Source of the DNA: JACVCS01 sp038328575
Lineage (GTDB): Bacteria; Planctomycetota; Phycisphaerae; Phycisphaerales; UBA1924
Assembly (NCBI GenBank): GCA_038328575.1
Contig: JBBQMD010000002.1
Span: 1 to 64,000, forward strand
Length of the DNA stretch: 64,000 bases
Direction: 5' to 3'
The notes beneath the pieces were generated by a model. It did not search any database and was not told where the DNA came from. It worked only from the letters and a program-made list of their open reading frames with translations. Position 1 is the stretch's first letter; each line of letters begins with the position of its first letter. This document shows positions 42,749 through 51,402 of the stretch, one piece after another. Position numbers and translations under genes: made by a program.

Positions 42749-43771
42749 TTACGGCGCGGGCGTGACGCGATTGGTCTGGGCGATGCCAACGGATATGCCG
42801 CTGACGACCTTGTCGACGAGACGGACCATCTCGGGGAGCTCGGGCTTGGGGATCTGCACGTCGGCGCCGACCTGTTGGCCCTTCTTGCGATTGTCCTCGC
42901 TCACCAGCGAACTGAAGAGGATTACCGGGATGTCCTTGGTCGCGGCGCCGCTCTTGATCCGCTTGGTCAGGTGCAGGCCGTCCATGCGCGGCATCTCGAT
43001 ATCGCTCACCACCGCGTCGATCTTGTCGCCGCCGGCGTTGATCGCGTCCCAGGCCTGCTGGCCGTCGGAGTAGACCTCAAGGCGTGAGTATCCCGACTGG
43101 CGCAGCACCTTGCTCATGATATTGCGCATGAAGGGAGAGTCCTCGCAGAGCAGCACGCGCTTGGAGCCGCGATCGATGTTCATGTCGTTGGGCACGCTCT
43201 CGATGCGGAGCTTTTCCTGCAGGAGGATGGCGTCGCTGACGGACTCGAAGTCCACCATCAGCACCAGGTGCCCGCCGATCTCGATGATGCCGGTGGTCGA
43301 GCTGTTGACGCTGGCGCTGTTGGCACCGACGTCGGGCGCCGGGCGGACCTTGCTCCAGGACATGCGATAGATCTGCTCGACCTGATCGACCATGAAGCCG
43401 GTGCGACGCCCGTTGAACTCCGTGATGATGACGCGCCCTTCCGGTGCGCCGTCGCCGGTGCCCCACTTCCTTTGCAGATTCAGGTGCTTGGCGAGGTCAA
43501 CGACGGGGATGACCGAACCGCGGATGTTGAAGATGCCGATCACCGAGGCGTGTTGCCCGGGTGACTCGACGGTCGGGACCGGTCGGATGACTTCCCGCAC
43601 CTTGGCGACGTTGACGCCGAACTTGCCGGCGCCGATGCTGAACACCAGCACTTCGAGCTCATTGGTGCCGGCGTCGAGCAGGATGTCACCGGCGGGCGTG
43701 CCCGCATGCTTCGCCGATTTCGTGGAAGGGGGCATCGATTGGGCCGTTGCGGCCTCTGCGGTGGTTGCCAT
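42749..43771 (-). CDS. cheV: CheV-type chemotaxis coupling protein (CheW domain plus receiver)
   Basis: A 340-residue two-domain protein. Residues ~38-195 are a CheW domain: ELEVLVFSIGAGKFGVNVAK, VREVIRPVPTVESPG, VIGIFNIRGSVIPVVDL and FMVDQVEQIYRMSWSKV. Residues ~208-325 are a response-regulator receiver with KRVLLCEDSPFMRNIM (acidic pocket), AVVSDIEMPRMDG (phospho-acceptor Asp), ILFSSL and the KPE lysine. CheV couples receptors to CheA and adapts through its own phosphorylation. GGAG lies eight bases before the ATG. It is convergent with the receptor gene. Confidence 0.93.
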   Translation of the reverse strand: MATTAEAATAQSMPPSTKSAKHAGTPAGDILLDAGTNELEVLVFSIGAGKFGVNVAKVREVIRPVPTVESPGQHASVIGIFNIRGSVIPVVDLAKHLNLQRKWGTGDGAPEGRVIITEFNGRRTGFMVDQVEQIYRMSWSKVRPAPDVGANSASVNSSTTGIIEIGGHLVLMVDFESVSDAILLQEKLRIESVPNDMNIDRGSKRVLLCEDSPFMRNIMSKVLRQSGYSRLEVYSDGQQAWDAINAGGDKIDAVVSDIEMPRMDGLHLTKRIKSGAATKDIPVILFSSLVSEDNRKKGQQVGADVQIPKPELPEMVRLVDKVVSGISVGIAQTNRVTPAP

Positions 43772-44087
43772 GGGAGAACTCCGGGTCTGCAGAGTGTGTG
43801 CGAGCGCGCAGCAGGTGCGCTATCACTGGGTAGATCGTGCAGATTGACGCCAAGAATGAGGGTGATGTTCAGTGAATCGCCGTATCCAGCCGCGGCGCGG
43901 GCCACCGACCGCCACCGCAATTGCGTGCTGCGTCAGGGAGAGCTCGGTTTGTGCGGGTGGTGAGGGTTGTGACGGATGAACATGGCCAAATGGCACATCG
44001 CTCCATGGCACATCCGATTCCGGCGCGCGCCACTGTCGTGTCTGATGTGCGATGTGGCCACGTGGAGATGTGCGATGTTCTCGGTCG
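43772..44087. repeat. Intergenic region with an imperfect inverted repeat (TGGCCAnATnGCACATC)
   Basis: These 316 bases separate the argJ stop from the cheV start, both on the minus strand. TGGCCAAATGGCACATC (43983-43999) and GATGTGCGATGTGGCCA (44044-44060) are inverted copies matching at 15 of 17 positions, with 44 bases between. TGGCACATC occurs again at 44006-44014. Bases 43983-44007 also match the element upstream of the chemoreceptor. No gene is apparent; the cheV promoter should lie here. Confidence 0.6.
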
Positions 44088-45392
44088 TCACGTCGTGTAG
44101 TCGGCGTTGATGCGGACGTACTCGGTTGTGAGGTCGCAGCCGGTCATCCACCCGCGTCCGGGGCCGTTGTTGAGGCTGAGCGTGAAGCGGACGTCGTCGG
44201 CGGCGACTGCGACTTTCAGGGCGGGCACGTCGAGCGCTTCGGGGATGGGCCGCCCGCTGGCGAAGACTTCGACATCGCCGATGGTCAGGCTCGCGCGTGA
44301 GGCGTCGAAGGGGACGCCGGCATTGCCCGCGGCGGTGACAACGCGACCCCAGTTGGGGTCCTTGCCGTGGACGGCGCACTTGACCAGCGGGGAGTTGACG
44401 ACCTCGCGTGCGATGCGATCGGCGTCGTCGTTGGTAGGAGCGCCGTTGACGATGACGGTGAACGTTCGCGTCGCGCCCTCGCCATCGCGGACGATCTGGT
44501 GCGAGAGGTCGGCGCAGAGGCCGGACAGAGCCGCGCTGAACGCTTCGAACGCTGGCGTGTTTGGTCGGATGGAGGGCATCGCGCCGCGCGTGTCAGTTAA
44601 GCCTGGGGCAAGGCCGCTGGACATCGCGATCACGGTGTCGCTGCACGATGCGTGGTTGTCGACCGTGATGCGGTTGAATGAGTGGTCGCTGGCGTTGTCC
44701 AGCGCCACCTGCAGCGTCGGGCTGTCGATCGCGGCGTCGGTCGTGATGAATACCAGCATGGTCGCGCTCGGGGCCTCGGCCCGCGACGCGCTATCCAGGC
44801 GCGGTGCGATCATGCCCGCGCCCTTGGCGATCGCGCCGAGCCGTACGTTGAAGGCGTCGATCGTCAACTCGCGGTGCGCAACCTTCGGGACGTTGTCGGT
44901 CGTCATGATGGCGCGGGCGGCGGCGGCGTCCGCCTCGTCGCCGCGTGCAAGCGTGCTCACCAGCGAAGGCAAAGCGTCGACGATCTTCTGCACCGGCAGC
45001 ATGCGCCCGATCACGCCCGTCGAACTGGGGATCACGTGGTTTGCCGGGCGGGCCAGCAGCTTCGCGGCGACCTCGCACGTGCGATACGCATCGGCAACGC
45101 CCTGCTGACCGGTCGCGGCGTTCGAGTTGCCCGCGTTGATGAGTACGACGCTGGGCGGGGCCAGCTCGCCCCTGAGCGTGCGTGAGCGCAGGTCGCGCGC
45201 GATCACCAGCGGCGCGCCGATGAGTTGGTTGCGCGTGAACGCCATGGCGGTGCCTTGGCGCGCGGTGTCGCCGGAGTCGTCGGTCAGCTCGCGCACGATC
45301 AAAGCGACGTCCGGCTTGCCCGAGGGCTTGATGCCCGCAGTAGTCGCGGCGGCGAGGAACCCAAGCGGTCGCGTGATGCTCATGCTCGTCAC
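44088..45392 (-). CDS. argJ: Glutamate N-acetyltransferase / amino-acid acetyltransferase
   Basis: A 434-residue ArgJ, the self-cleaving enzyme that recycles the acetyl group from N-acetylornithine to glutamate in arginine synthesis. GFLAAATTAGIKPSGKPDVA, INAGNSNAATG, PSSTGVIGRMLP and GAGMIAPRLD are family blocks. The nucleophile is T211 in SATMLVFITTDA, where the chain splits into alpha and beta subunits. About 12 extra residues separate GMIAP from ATML compared with the usual GMIxPNMATML. The GTG start overlaps the stop of the lptD-like gene as GTGA; ATG 45383 is an alternative. Confidence 0.9.
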   Translation of the reverse strand: MTSMSITRPLGFLAAATTAGIKPSGKPDVALIVRELTDDSGDTARQGTAMAFTRNQLIGAPLVIARDLRSRTLRGELAPPSVVLINAGNSNAATGQQGVADAYRTCEVAAKLLARPANHVIPSSTGVIGRMLPVQKIVDALPSLVSTLARGDEADAAAARAIMTTDNVPKVAHRELTIDAFNVRLGAIAKGAGMIAPRLDSASRAEAPSATMLVFITTDAAIDSPTLQVALDNASDHSFNRITVDNHASCSDTVIAMSSGLAPGLTDTRGAMPSIRPNTPAFEAFSAALSGLCADLSHQIVRDGEGATRTFTVIVNGAPTNDDADRIAREVVNSPLVKCAVHGKDPNWGRVVTAAGNAGVPFDASRASLTIGDVEVFASGRPIPEALDVPALKVAVAADDVRFTLSLNNGPGRGWMTGCDLTTEYVRINADYTT

Positions 45393-48300
45393 TCCCCGGG
45401 CAGCGTGGTCCGGGTCGGCTCGTCGCCGGGCCCGCGCAAATCTTTGTCGATCTGGTCTCGCCCCAGGCGTCGCAGCAGGCTCTCGCGTCGATCGTCCTTG
45501 CCGACCGGCGTGATCGCGAAGCCGAACGTTGACTCCTGCGTGATGTCGTTGTAGCCGATCTTCGCCGCGATGATCAGGCCCGGCAGCTCACGCGAGAGGC
45601 GCAGCGCCATCGTCTGGATGCGTCCTTGGTTGGTGTCAAAGTTGCCCTGCGCGCTGAGCGTGTACAACTGCGTGAGCCGCAGGTCCGCCCCTGCGCCGAG
45701 GTATGTCGCGTCGCGCGGGTTGAGGAACCGAAGCTCGATGTACGTGCTGAAGTCCCTTGACTGCTCGACCGTCGCGCCGATGGTGCTGCGTGCCTGCTGG
45801 TTCAGCTCCATGTCGTAGATTGTCGAGCCGGTGATCGCGGTCGCGTCTGTGAGTTGCAGCACGCCATCGACGGTCACGTACTTTCCCAGCGCGCTGTACT
45901 CGGGCTTGTCGTCAAAGAAGCGACCGAACGGCGAGCGGCGGTCGGCGTCGTTGCTGCTCCAGACGATGTCGGTGTTAAGCTTGAAAAGGTCGACGGAGCG
46001 GTATCGCCCGGGCCCGCCGCGCTGCGTCTGAAAGATCTGCTCGACGCCGGCGCGAATCGTGCCGCCCTCGTTGAGCGCTTCGACGCGCTCGTCGTACGTG
46101 GGCAGCTCGCCCTGGCTGCGGTTGGCCCCGGCGCCCCACGCTGTGACGCTGGGGTTGATGATGTGGCGAAGGCGATAGATGTCCAGCGCCGCGAACTCGA
46201 CCCCGTCGTAGACGCGCTGCATGGTGGTTGATGAGCGCACGCCCATCGCGGCCCAGAAGCGGGCGGCGTCCTCGTTGCCGCGTGAGAAGGCCTCGAACTT
46301 GTCGTCCCACGCAGTGACGCGTCCGACCGCGAACGGCTGAAGCCGGATCGGGCCGTAGTCGACATTGATCGCGACTTCCTGGCGCGTGTCGGCCCGCATC
46401 ACGTTCCGGTTGGTGAAGCCTCGCGCCAGCAGCGCACCCTCGATGGATTCGTTTGGCTGAAGGCCCAGGGCCTCGCGCGCCTGCGTGGCGGTCTCGAAGC
46501 CGAGCTCCGCCGCGGTTGGGCCGACGAACTGCATCGCCATGCGCGACACGCGATAGTCGCTCTGCCATGTGACGAGGCCGGGCATCCAGCCCGCGAAAAG
46601 ATCATCACCCACGCGCGTGTAGCGCACCTCAGGAAGCTTGCTGACGTTGTACCCGCGGCTCTGCAGCAGGTACTCGTTGGCGATAAAGTCGTTGAAGTTG
46701 TGACGTACGTCGGCGGAGAACGAGCCCTGGCCGTCAATCCCCTGGAGCGTCAGGGCGTTGGTCAGCTCGCGACGATCCTGCGACGCCGTTTCGAAGTACG
46801 CCTCGGTGAAGTTCTCATCGCTGACGTACGCCGCTTCGCTGAAGAGCGACCAGTTCTTGCTCAGGGCCCAGCGATCATCCGCAAGGATGATGCCGCGGAA
46901 CTCGCCGGTGCGATCGCGTCGCGCGCCGCTGGCGAGCTGATCTGTGCCGCGATCGTCGGGGACCATGTAGGCAAGCACGGAGCCGGTGTGGTTCGTGGTG
47001 CGCCAGTCGCCGTCAAAGCCGATGCCTGGGCCGCGCTTGAACCATGCGTCCAGCAGGAAATCGAGGCGCACGTCGGCCTTGGGGTCAAGGTCGAGCAGGC
47101 CGAAAGTGTCCCAGCGCGTCTGCAACCCGGCGCCGGCGGTGGACGAACTTCCGACGCGCACGTCCTTGAGCGGGAAGCGGTCAACGTCGCCCGTGAAGCT
47201 GGGCCAGTAGAAGAACGGGAGCCCGCCGAACTGCGGGGTCAGGTCGCGCCCCGAGATCACGGTGCGGTCGCCGGGGCGTGTGCTCTGCTCGCCGCGCGGC
47301 TCGCGCGTGATCGTGACGTCCTTTGCCGCCAGCGAGAGCAGCGGCTCGAAGAACGCGGAGGCGGAAATCCGCACGTCCGAAGCTTCGATCTGGTTGACCG
47401 CGGTCTGGCGGATCTGCTTTGCGCGCACGTACAGCGGCACACCGAGCGATTCGTTGTAGGTCCAGAACACACCGTCAACGAGCGTGGCGCGGTTGGCGCG
47501 AAGGTCGTAGTAGATCTGGTTGGCACGCTGGTTGAAACGCCCGTCGGAGGCGACGACATCACCTTCGAGGTATATGCCGCGGACTTTGTCGGCCGGCGCG
47601 CGGGCGAGGTCTTGCAGCGGGCCGGCGTCCATGAACACGACGGCGCGTTGGGCCGAGAGTTGGAGGAAACGCCCGGCGCGCGAGTCGCTGTACTGGATGA
47701 TCGCGCCGCCGGTGATGATGAGCACGCGTTCGTCGGCGTCGGTGGTGAGCACGGGTTCGCCCGCGGCGATCGTGACCACGCCGCGACCGCTGAAGAGGCT
47801 GGGGCGCGGGTCCTGCGTCACGCGGTCGGCGAGCGAGGCTTCAGCGCCGGTTTGCATCGCGGCCCGGCGAAGCGGGGAGCCGGGCTCGTACGGCTGGCTC
47901 ATGCCGGGCCGAATCAGCCCGCGCACCGGCGGCAGGCTTGGCGTCGCGGGCTCGGTCGAGCCGGGTGTTGCGGATTGCGGCTCGGTGTCTAGCGCGTCGG
48001 TCGGGCCAGCCGCGGCGGTAAGGAACCCGGCGAGCCGCGCCTCGCCCTCAAGTACGAGCGGGTCGGTGCTTCGCTCGCGCACGATGTGGTCCGCGGCGAT
48101 CGTCGGGTCGCCATCGACGATCGCAGTGAGCAGCAGCCGGTCGCCGGTCTGGGCGCCGCCAGCCTCGGCGCTGGGGTCGCCGATTCGGTCAAGGTAGATC
48201 GCCACCTGCCAGAGAGATTGCCCGGGCCGGCGCGTCGATGCCTCCAGCGGCTCCATCCATACGACCGCCCGCGCAGCGCCAAACTTGTACAGCCCGACGC

Positions 48301-48610
48301 GGATCCGCACGTCTCCCTGAAGCAGCAGTCGCTGCGTACCTGCGGGGCCGTCCTCGCGCCAGGAATACGCCTGCTGGCCCGCAAACTCCAAGGGCAGGTC
48401 CTGCGGCGAGATCTGGAACCGCAACGCGCCGAAGTCGCGGCCCGGTACGGAGTTGGCGGGCGTGTTCAGGGCAGGCGCGACAGACGCAGGTGTCCTCGGC
48501 CGGGTCGCGTTGGTCGTCGCGGCGTTCGATTGCGCACCGGCGGCTGAGTTGATCGCGAGCGCCGTGCCGCACACGAGCGTGAGCACCAGCGCGCTGGTGC
48601 CAACGCGCAT
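45389..48610 (-). CDS. lptD: LptD/OstA-like outer-membrane LPS assembly protein
   Basis: A 1073-residue exported protein: signal peptide (VGTSALVLTLVCGTALA), then OstA/LptA-like beta repeats such as VLIITGGAIIQYSDSRAGRF and NQRANQIYYDLRANRATLVDGVF, then a long beta-barrel region (PFFYWPSFTGDVDRFPLKDV, FGLLDLDPKADVRLDFLLDA, many alternating strands with Asp/Asn-rich turns). LptD inserts LPS in the outer leaflet with LptE. Extra N-terminal material up to ~residue 300 is not in E. coli LptD. ATG 48610 is chosen over a TTG at 48646. The argJ gene is coupled to its 3' end. Confidence 0.78.
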   Translation of the reverse strand: MRVGTSALVLTLVCGTALAINSAAGAQSNAATTNATRPRTPASVAPALNTPANSVPGRDFGALRFQISPQDLPLEFAGQQAYSWREDGPAGTQRLLLQGDVRIRVGLYKFGAARAVVWMEPLEASTRRPGQSLWQVAIYLDRIGDPSAEAGGAQTGDRLLLTAIVDGDPTIAADHIVRERSTDPLVLEGEARLAGFLTAAAGPTDALDTEPQSATPGSTEPATPSLPPVRGLIRPGMSQPYEPGSPLRRAAMQTGAEASLADRVTQDPRPSLFSGRGVVTIAAGEPVLTTDADERVLIITGGAIIQYSDSRAGRFLQLSAQRAVVFMDAGPLQDLARAPADKVRGIYLEGDVVASDGRFNQRANQIYYDLRANRATLVDGVFWTYNESLGVPLYVRAKQIRQTAVNQIEASDVRISASAFFEPLLSLAAKDVTITREPRGEQSTRPGDRTVISGRDLTPQFGGLPFFYWPSFTGDVDRFPLKDVRVGSSSTAGAGLQTRWDTFGLLDLDPKADVRLDFLLDAWFKRGPGIGFDGDWRTTNHTGSVLAYMVPDDRGTDQLASGARRDRTGEFRGIILADDRWALSKNWSLFSEAAYVSDENFTEAYFETASQDRRELTNALTLQGIDGQGSFSADVRHNFNDFIANEYLLQSRGYNVSKLPEVRYTRVGDDLFAGWMPGLVTWQSDYRVSRMAMQFVGPTAAELGFETATQAREALGLQPNESIEGALLARGFTNRNVMRADTRQEVAINVDYGPIRLQPFAVGRVTAWDDKFEAFSRGNEDAARFWAAMGVRSSTTMQRVYDGVEFAALDIYRLRHIINPSVTAWGAGANRSQGELPTYDERVEALNEGGTIRAGVEQIFQTQRGGPGRYRSVDLFKLNTDIVWSSNDADRRSPFGRFFDDKPEYSALGKYVTVDGVLQLTDATAITGSTIYDMELNQQARSTIGATVEQSRDFSTYIELRFLNPRDATYLGAGADLRLTQLYTLSAQGNFDTNQGRIQTMALRLSRELPGLIIAAKIGYNDITQESTFGFAITPVGKDDRRESLLRRLGRDQIDKDLRGPGDEPTRTTLPGE

Positions 48611-48750
48611 CGATCGGGCAGACGGCAGTGGGCGGTCAGAGATCAACGGCGCAACTCCAAACCGATCGGGATCCAGACACGGGACGAATCAAGTCGCGAT
48701 GCTACGGCTTCAGACCTCGCGGCACAAGGCCCCCAGCCGGTGTGCATCGG

Positions 48751-49680
48751 TCAGGCGTGCGACGCGGGCGGGCAAGCGAGGAGCAACTGACGCGCGCGGG
48801 CCAGCAGCGCGGCTTCCGTCCCCCGAACAAACACGCCGCTGCCCATGAACGCTCCGATGTACTCGTAGCCGTTTACCCGCAAATGCCCGGTGATTCGCGG
48901 GGCGTCGCCAGCGCTCTGGCCCTCGCCCTGCTCAACCAGCAACACACGCGGCTGGTGACGCGACAAGTCCAGCCCCCGGATCAACGCCCACTCGCCACCC
49001 TCCACGTCGATCGACGCGAAGTCGATCGGCCCGGGCACATCGCCCAGCGCCTCAGACAGCGTCATCAGCGGCACCGTGATCGAGGTGAATCGGCGGGCCG
49101 AGTCCGAGCGCGACGCGTGCTCGCTACTGCCTTGGAGGTGTGAGAGCATGTCGCCGCCGCTGACTTCGCTGGCGCGGGCGCGGGTGGAGCCGACGAGGAA
49201 CGTCGCAGTCGGGGGCTGGCCCGGCGCGCCGAGCGCCGCGTGAACCACGCGGCTGCGCGGGCGATTGACGCGGCACGCCTCCGCCCGCGCGGGCGTTGGC
49301 TCGACCAAAAGCCCCGTCCAACCCATCGCCTCGAACGCATACGACACGCTCATCGACAGCCCGTCGTATGCGCCGACTTCGATGAAGAAGCCGGTCGAAC
49401 GCCCCTGAAACAGGTCAAAGAGAAACATGTCTTCGCCAAACTGCGATCTGAAGACGATCGGCATCGCCGGCGCGAGCTTGGCCTGCGTTAATCGAAACTC
49501 TGCGGCTTGCGAGTAGAGACGCGATCGCAGATACGTGAGCTGGGCCTGCGCCGAGTGGGCGATCACTTCCGCACGCCGGGCTCGGCGCACCAATCGCTTG
49601 CCGCGTGCTGCGATGATGCCACAGGCCACGAGCGCAGCGACTGAAAGGATGAGCGACAGCAAGAGCAAAGCCTGATCCAT
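48751..49680 (-). CDS. FkbM-family methyltransferase with N-terminal membrane anchor
   Basis: A 309-residue protein. Residues 3-23 are a membrane helix (QALLLLSLILSVAALVACGI), followed by a basic stretch and a short helical linker. The catalytic part matches FkbM SAM-dependent methyltransferases: SQFGEDMFLFDLF, GFFIEVGAYDGLSMSVSYAF, GWTGLLVEPTPARAEAC, then IDFASIDVEGGEWALIRGL. FkbM enzymes methylate hydroxyls of sugars and other small molecules; the membrane anchor suggests envelope glycans here, but this is inference. A TACACT hexamer ends six bases before the ATG. It lies downstream of mreBCD in the same direction. Confidence 0.82.
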   Translation of the reverse strand: MDQALLLLSLILSVAALVACGIIAARGKRLVRRARRAEVIAHSAQAQLTYLRSRLYSQAAEFRLTQAKLAPAMPIVFRSQFGEDMFLFDLFQGRSTGFFIEVGAYDGLSMSVSYAFEAMGWTGLLVEPTPARAEACRVNRPRSRVVHAALGAPGQPPTATFLVGSTRARASEVSGGDMLSHLQGSSEHASRSDSARRFTSITVPLMTLSEALGDVPGPIDFASIDVEGGEWALIRGLDLSRHQPRVLLVEQGEGQSAGDAPRITGHLRVNGYEYIGAFMGSGVFVRGTEAALLARARQLLLACPPASHA

Positions 49681-49686
49681 GGGCCG

Positions 49687-49692
49687 AGTGTA
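49687..49692 (-). promoter_or_regulatory. Leaderless -10 hexamer TACACT before the FkbM gene
   Basis: On the minus strand TACACT ends six bases before ATG 49680, which has no Shine-Dalgarno. This suggests the gene is transcribed separately from mreBCD. Confidence 0.45.
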
Positions 49693-49808
49693 ACGGGGCG
49701 CGGCCCCGTCCGGCTCGGTCTTCACGCTTCAACATTTAGCAAACAGCGGGCACTCGCCAGAACGCGACCATCAGCTCGCCTGCCCTCGATCTCTCGATCC
49801 CTACCCCT

Positions 49809-50351
49809 TCACCAGCGCGAGCTGGATCGCAGCGACTTGTCCGACAGCCCGGCCAGAGCCATCAGCCATGAGCGCATCGCCCACAACGCGGCCCCGATCA
49901 GCGCGGTGTAGCCGCTGGAGAGCGTGCGCTGCCCCAGTTCGTGCCAAACGTTCCACTCGATTGTCGGCTCGGTCCAGGAGCGGATGGTCAGGATGGAAGT
50001 CAGCACGAGTTGAGCCAGCAGGGTGGCGGCGACCGCCAGGAAGATCCAGGCCAGAGCGGAGCGCCGAATCATCATGCCGCGGATGGTGACAACAAAGGAC
50101 GCGGCGGCGAGTCCGGCCAAGGCGTGCGGCCCGACGAGTGGGATCTGGTTGCGCTCTGTGAGCAAATCCAACGCCAGCCCCGCCAGAAAGCCGGTCCAGC
50201 GAGCCTGTGCCGGCGGCGCGAACATCGCGATCATGACGATCCCGGGCATCAGGAAATACGGCATGACCGTGTTCGGGCCGAAGGCGTTGCGCGTCGCCAG
50301 CTCCAGCCCCAGCAGGATGTACAAGATAAGCCCGGCGCCCAGCGCGTTCAT
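49809..50351 (-). CDS. mreD: Rod shape-determining protein MreD
   Basis: A 180-residue membrane protein with about five helices (GAGLILYILLGLELATR, PGIVMIAMFAPP, GFLAGLALDLL, HALAGLAAASFVVTI, LAWIFLAVAATLLAQLVLT). FLAGLALDLL followed by PLVGPHALAGL is the recognisable MreD core. MreD joins MreC and MreB in guiding lateral wall synthesis. It overlaps the mreC stop by four bases, which with the order B-C-D makes the assignment firm despite weak sequence signals. Confidence 0.82.
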   Translation of the reverse strand: MNALGAGLILYILLGLELATRNAFGPNTVMPYFLMPGIVMIAMFAPPAQARWTGFLAGLALDLLTERNQIPLVGPHALAGLAAASFVVTIRGMMIRRSALAWIFLAVAATLLAQLVLTSILTIRSWTEPTIEWNVWHELGQRTLSSGYTALIGAALWAMRSWLMALAGLSDKSLRSSSRW

Positions 50352-51277
50352 CGCACCCTTCCTGCGCCGGGGCCGACCGGCGCGTCCGCGCCCCCGGACG
50401 CGCCAGAAAACCTGATCGTGAGCGAGCTCAGGCGAGACGGGTCAATCGCGGGCTGTACTTCGACAACCGTGCGCCCGTTCGGCGCTTCCTCAGCGCGGAT
50501 GACGCGACCGAGGATCAGCATCTGGTCTTGCGGCGCCCAGGATTCATCGAGCAGGCGCACAACCATGCCGGGCTGAACGCGCATCGCGCCGGGCTCGCTG
50601 CTGCGTTCGATGAAGACAAGCCCGCTGAGCGTGCCGCGCCCGGTGGGCTTGAGGCTGACGCGGACGCGTGCGGTGGTGAGGGTGGTGCTGATGACGCTGG
50701 TGGACTCGGGGGATTCGAAGCGTTCGCTTTCGAGGATCGCGCCCTTGATCTCCGACGCGCCGCGATCGCTAATCGGTTGCACGCGTGTCACGCGCGCGTC
50801 GCTGGAAGTTACACGCCCGACCAGGTGTACGCGATCCGCGACCGCCACCGCGTTGGTGGGGATGTTGAGCGATGCCACACCGCGGACGAGCAAGAGCTGG
50901 TCACTGAGGCCCAGCACAGGGAGCGCCGAGGTTTCCTTCGTGATAAACGAGACGTTCAACTGGCGGGCGAGTGTCAGCGCGTTGATCTGCTCGCGCAGCG
51001 ACTGGTTCTCCTGCAACGCCGCGAGGTAGTTCTTCTTCCACTCCTGGACTTCGAGCTGGGCCTGGGCCGCGCCCTCAACGTCAACTCCCGCGCCGCCAGA
51101 AGATCCGCGCGCCGAGCGGATGAGCCAGGTGATCGGCGCCTGCACCGGCAGCGCGACGATCTCCATCCCCGCCCGCAGCCCATCGCGCAGGCCAAATGCT
51201 GGCGTGAACTTCGATGGCGCCACGCTCACAAACCCGGCGGCGAGGGCGGACACCAGGAGGACGCGGTTCCAGTTCAT
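50348..51277 (-). CDS. mreC: Rod shape-determining protein MreC
   Basis: A 309-residue bitopic protein. A short cytoplasmic start and membrane helix (VLLVSALAAGFVSVAPS) lead to a periplasmic coiled coil (QLEVQEWKKNYLAALQENQS with LREQINALTLARQ) and the beta-rich MreC core, with VADRVHLVGRVTSSDARVTR and GMVVRLLDESWAPQDQMLIL. MreC links the MreB filament to wall synthases. It follows mreB after about 125 bp and overlaps mreD. Confidence 0.88.
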   Translation of the reverse strand: MNWNRVLLVSALAAGFVSVAPSKFTPAFGLRDGLRAGMEIVALPVQAPITWLIRSARGSSGGAGVDVEGAAQAQLEVQEWKKNYLAALQENQSLREQINALTLARQLNVSFITKETSALPVLGLSDQLLLVRGVASLNIPTNAVAVADRVHLVGRVTSSDARVTRVQPISDRGASEIKGAILESERFESPESTSVISTTLTTARVRVSLKPTGRGTLSGLVFIERSSEPGAMRVQPGMVVRLLDESWAPQDQMLILGRVIRAEEAPNGRTVVEVQPAIDPSRLSSLTIRFSGASGGADAPVGPGAGRVR

Positions 51278-51402
51278 AGTGTGGCGATGAAACGTGGTCA
51301 GGAAGGGTCAACGCGTTCGCGATGTGGCAGCGTACCCAGACTCTTGCTCTGCCGTCGCGAGCCCGGACGAACAATCACAATTCAAAGCCGCGCGAGCCCT
51401 GC

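Noticed and set aside
43992..44010. TGGCAC at 43992 as a sigma-54 promoter
   Set aside because: Sigma-54 sites need TGGCAC, five bases, then TTGC. Here eight bases intervene and the downstream half is ATGG. The related element near 40646 also has the wrong spacing.
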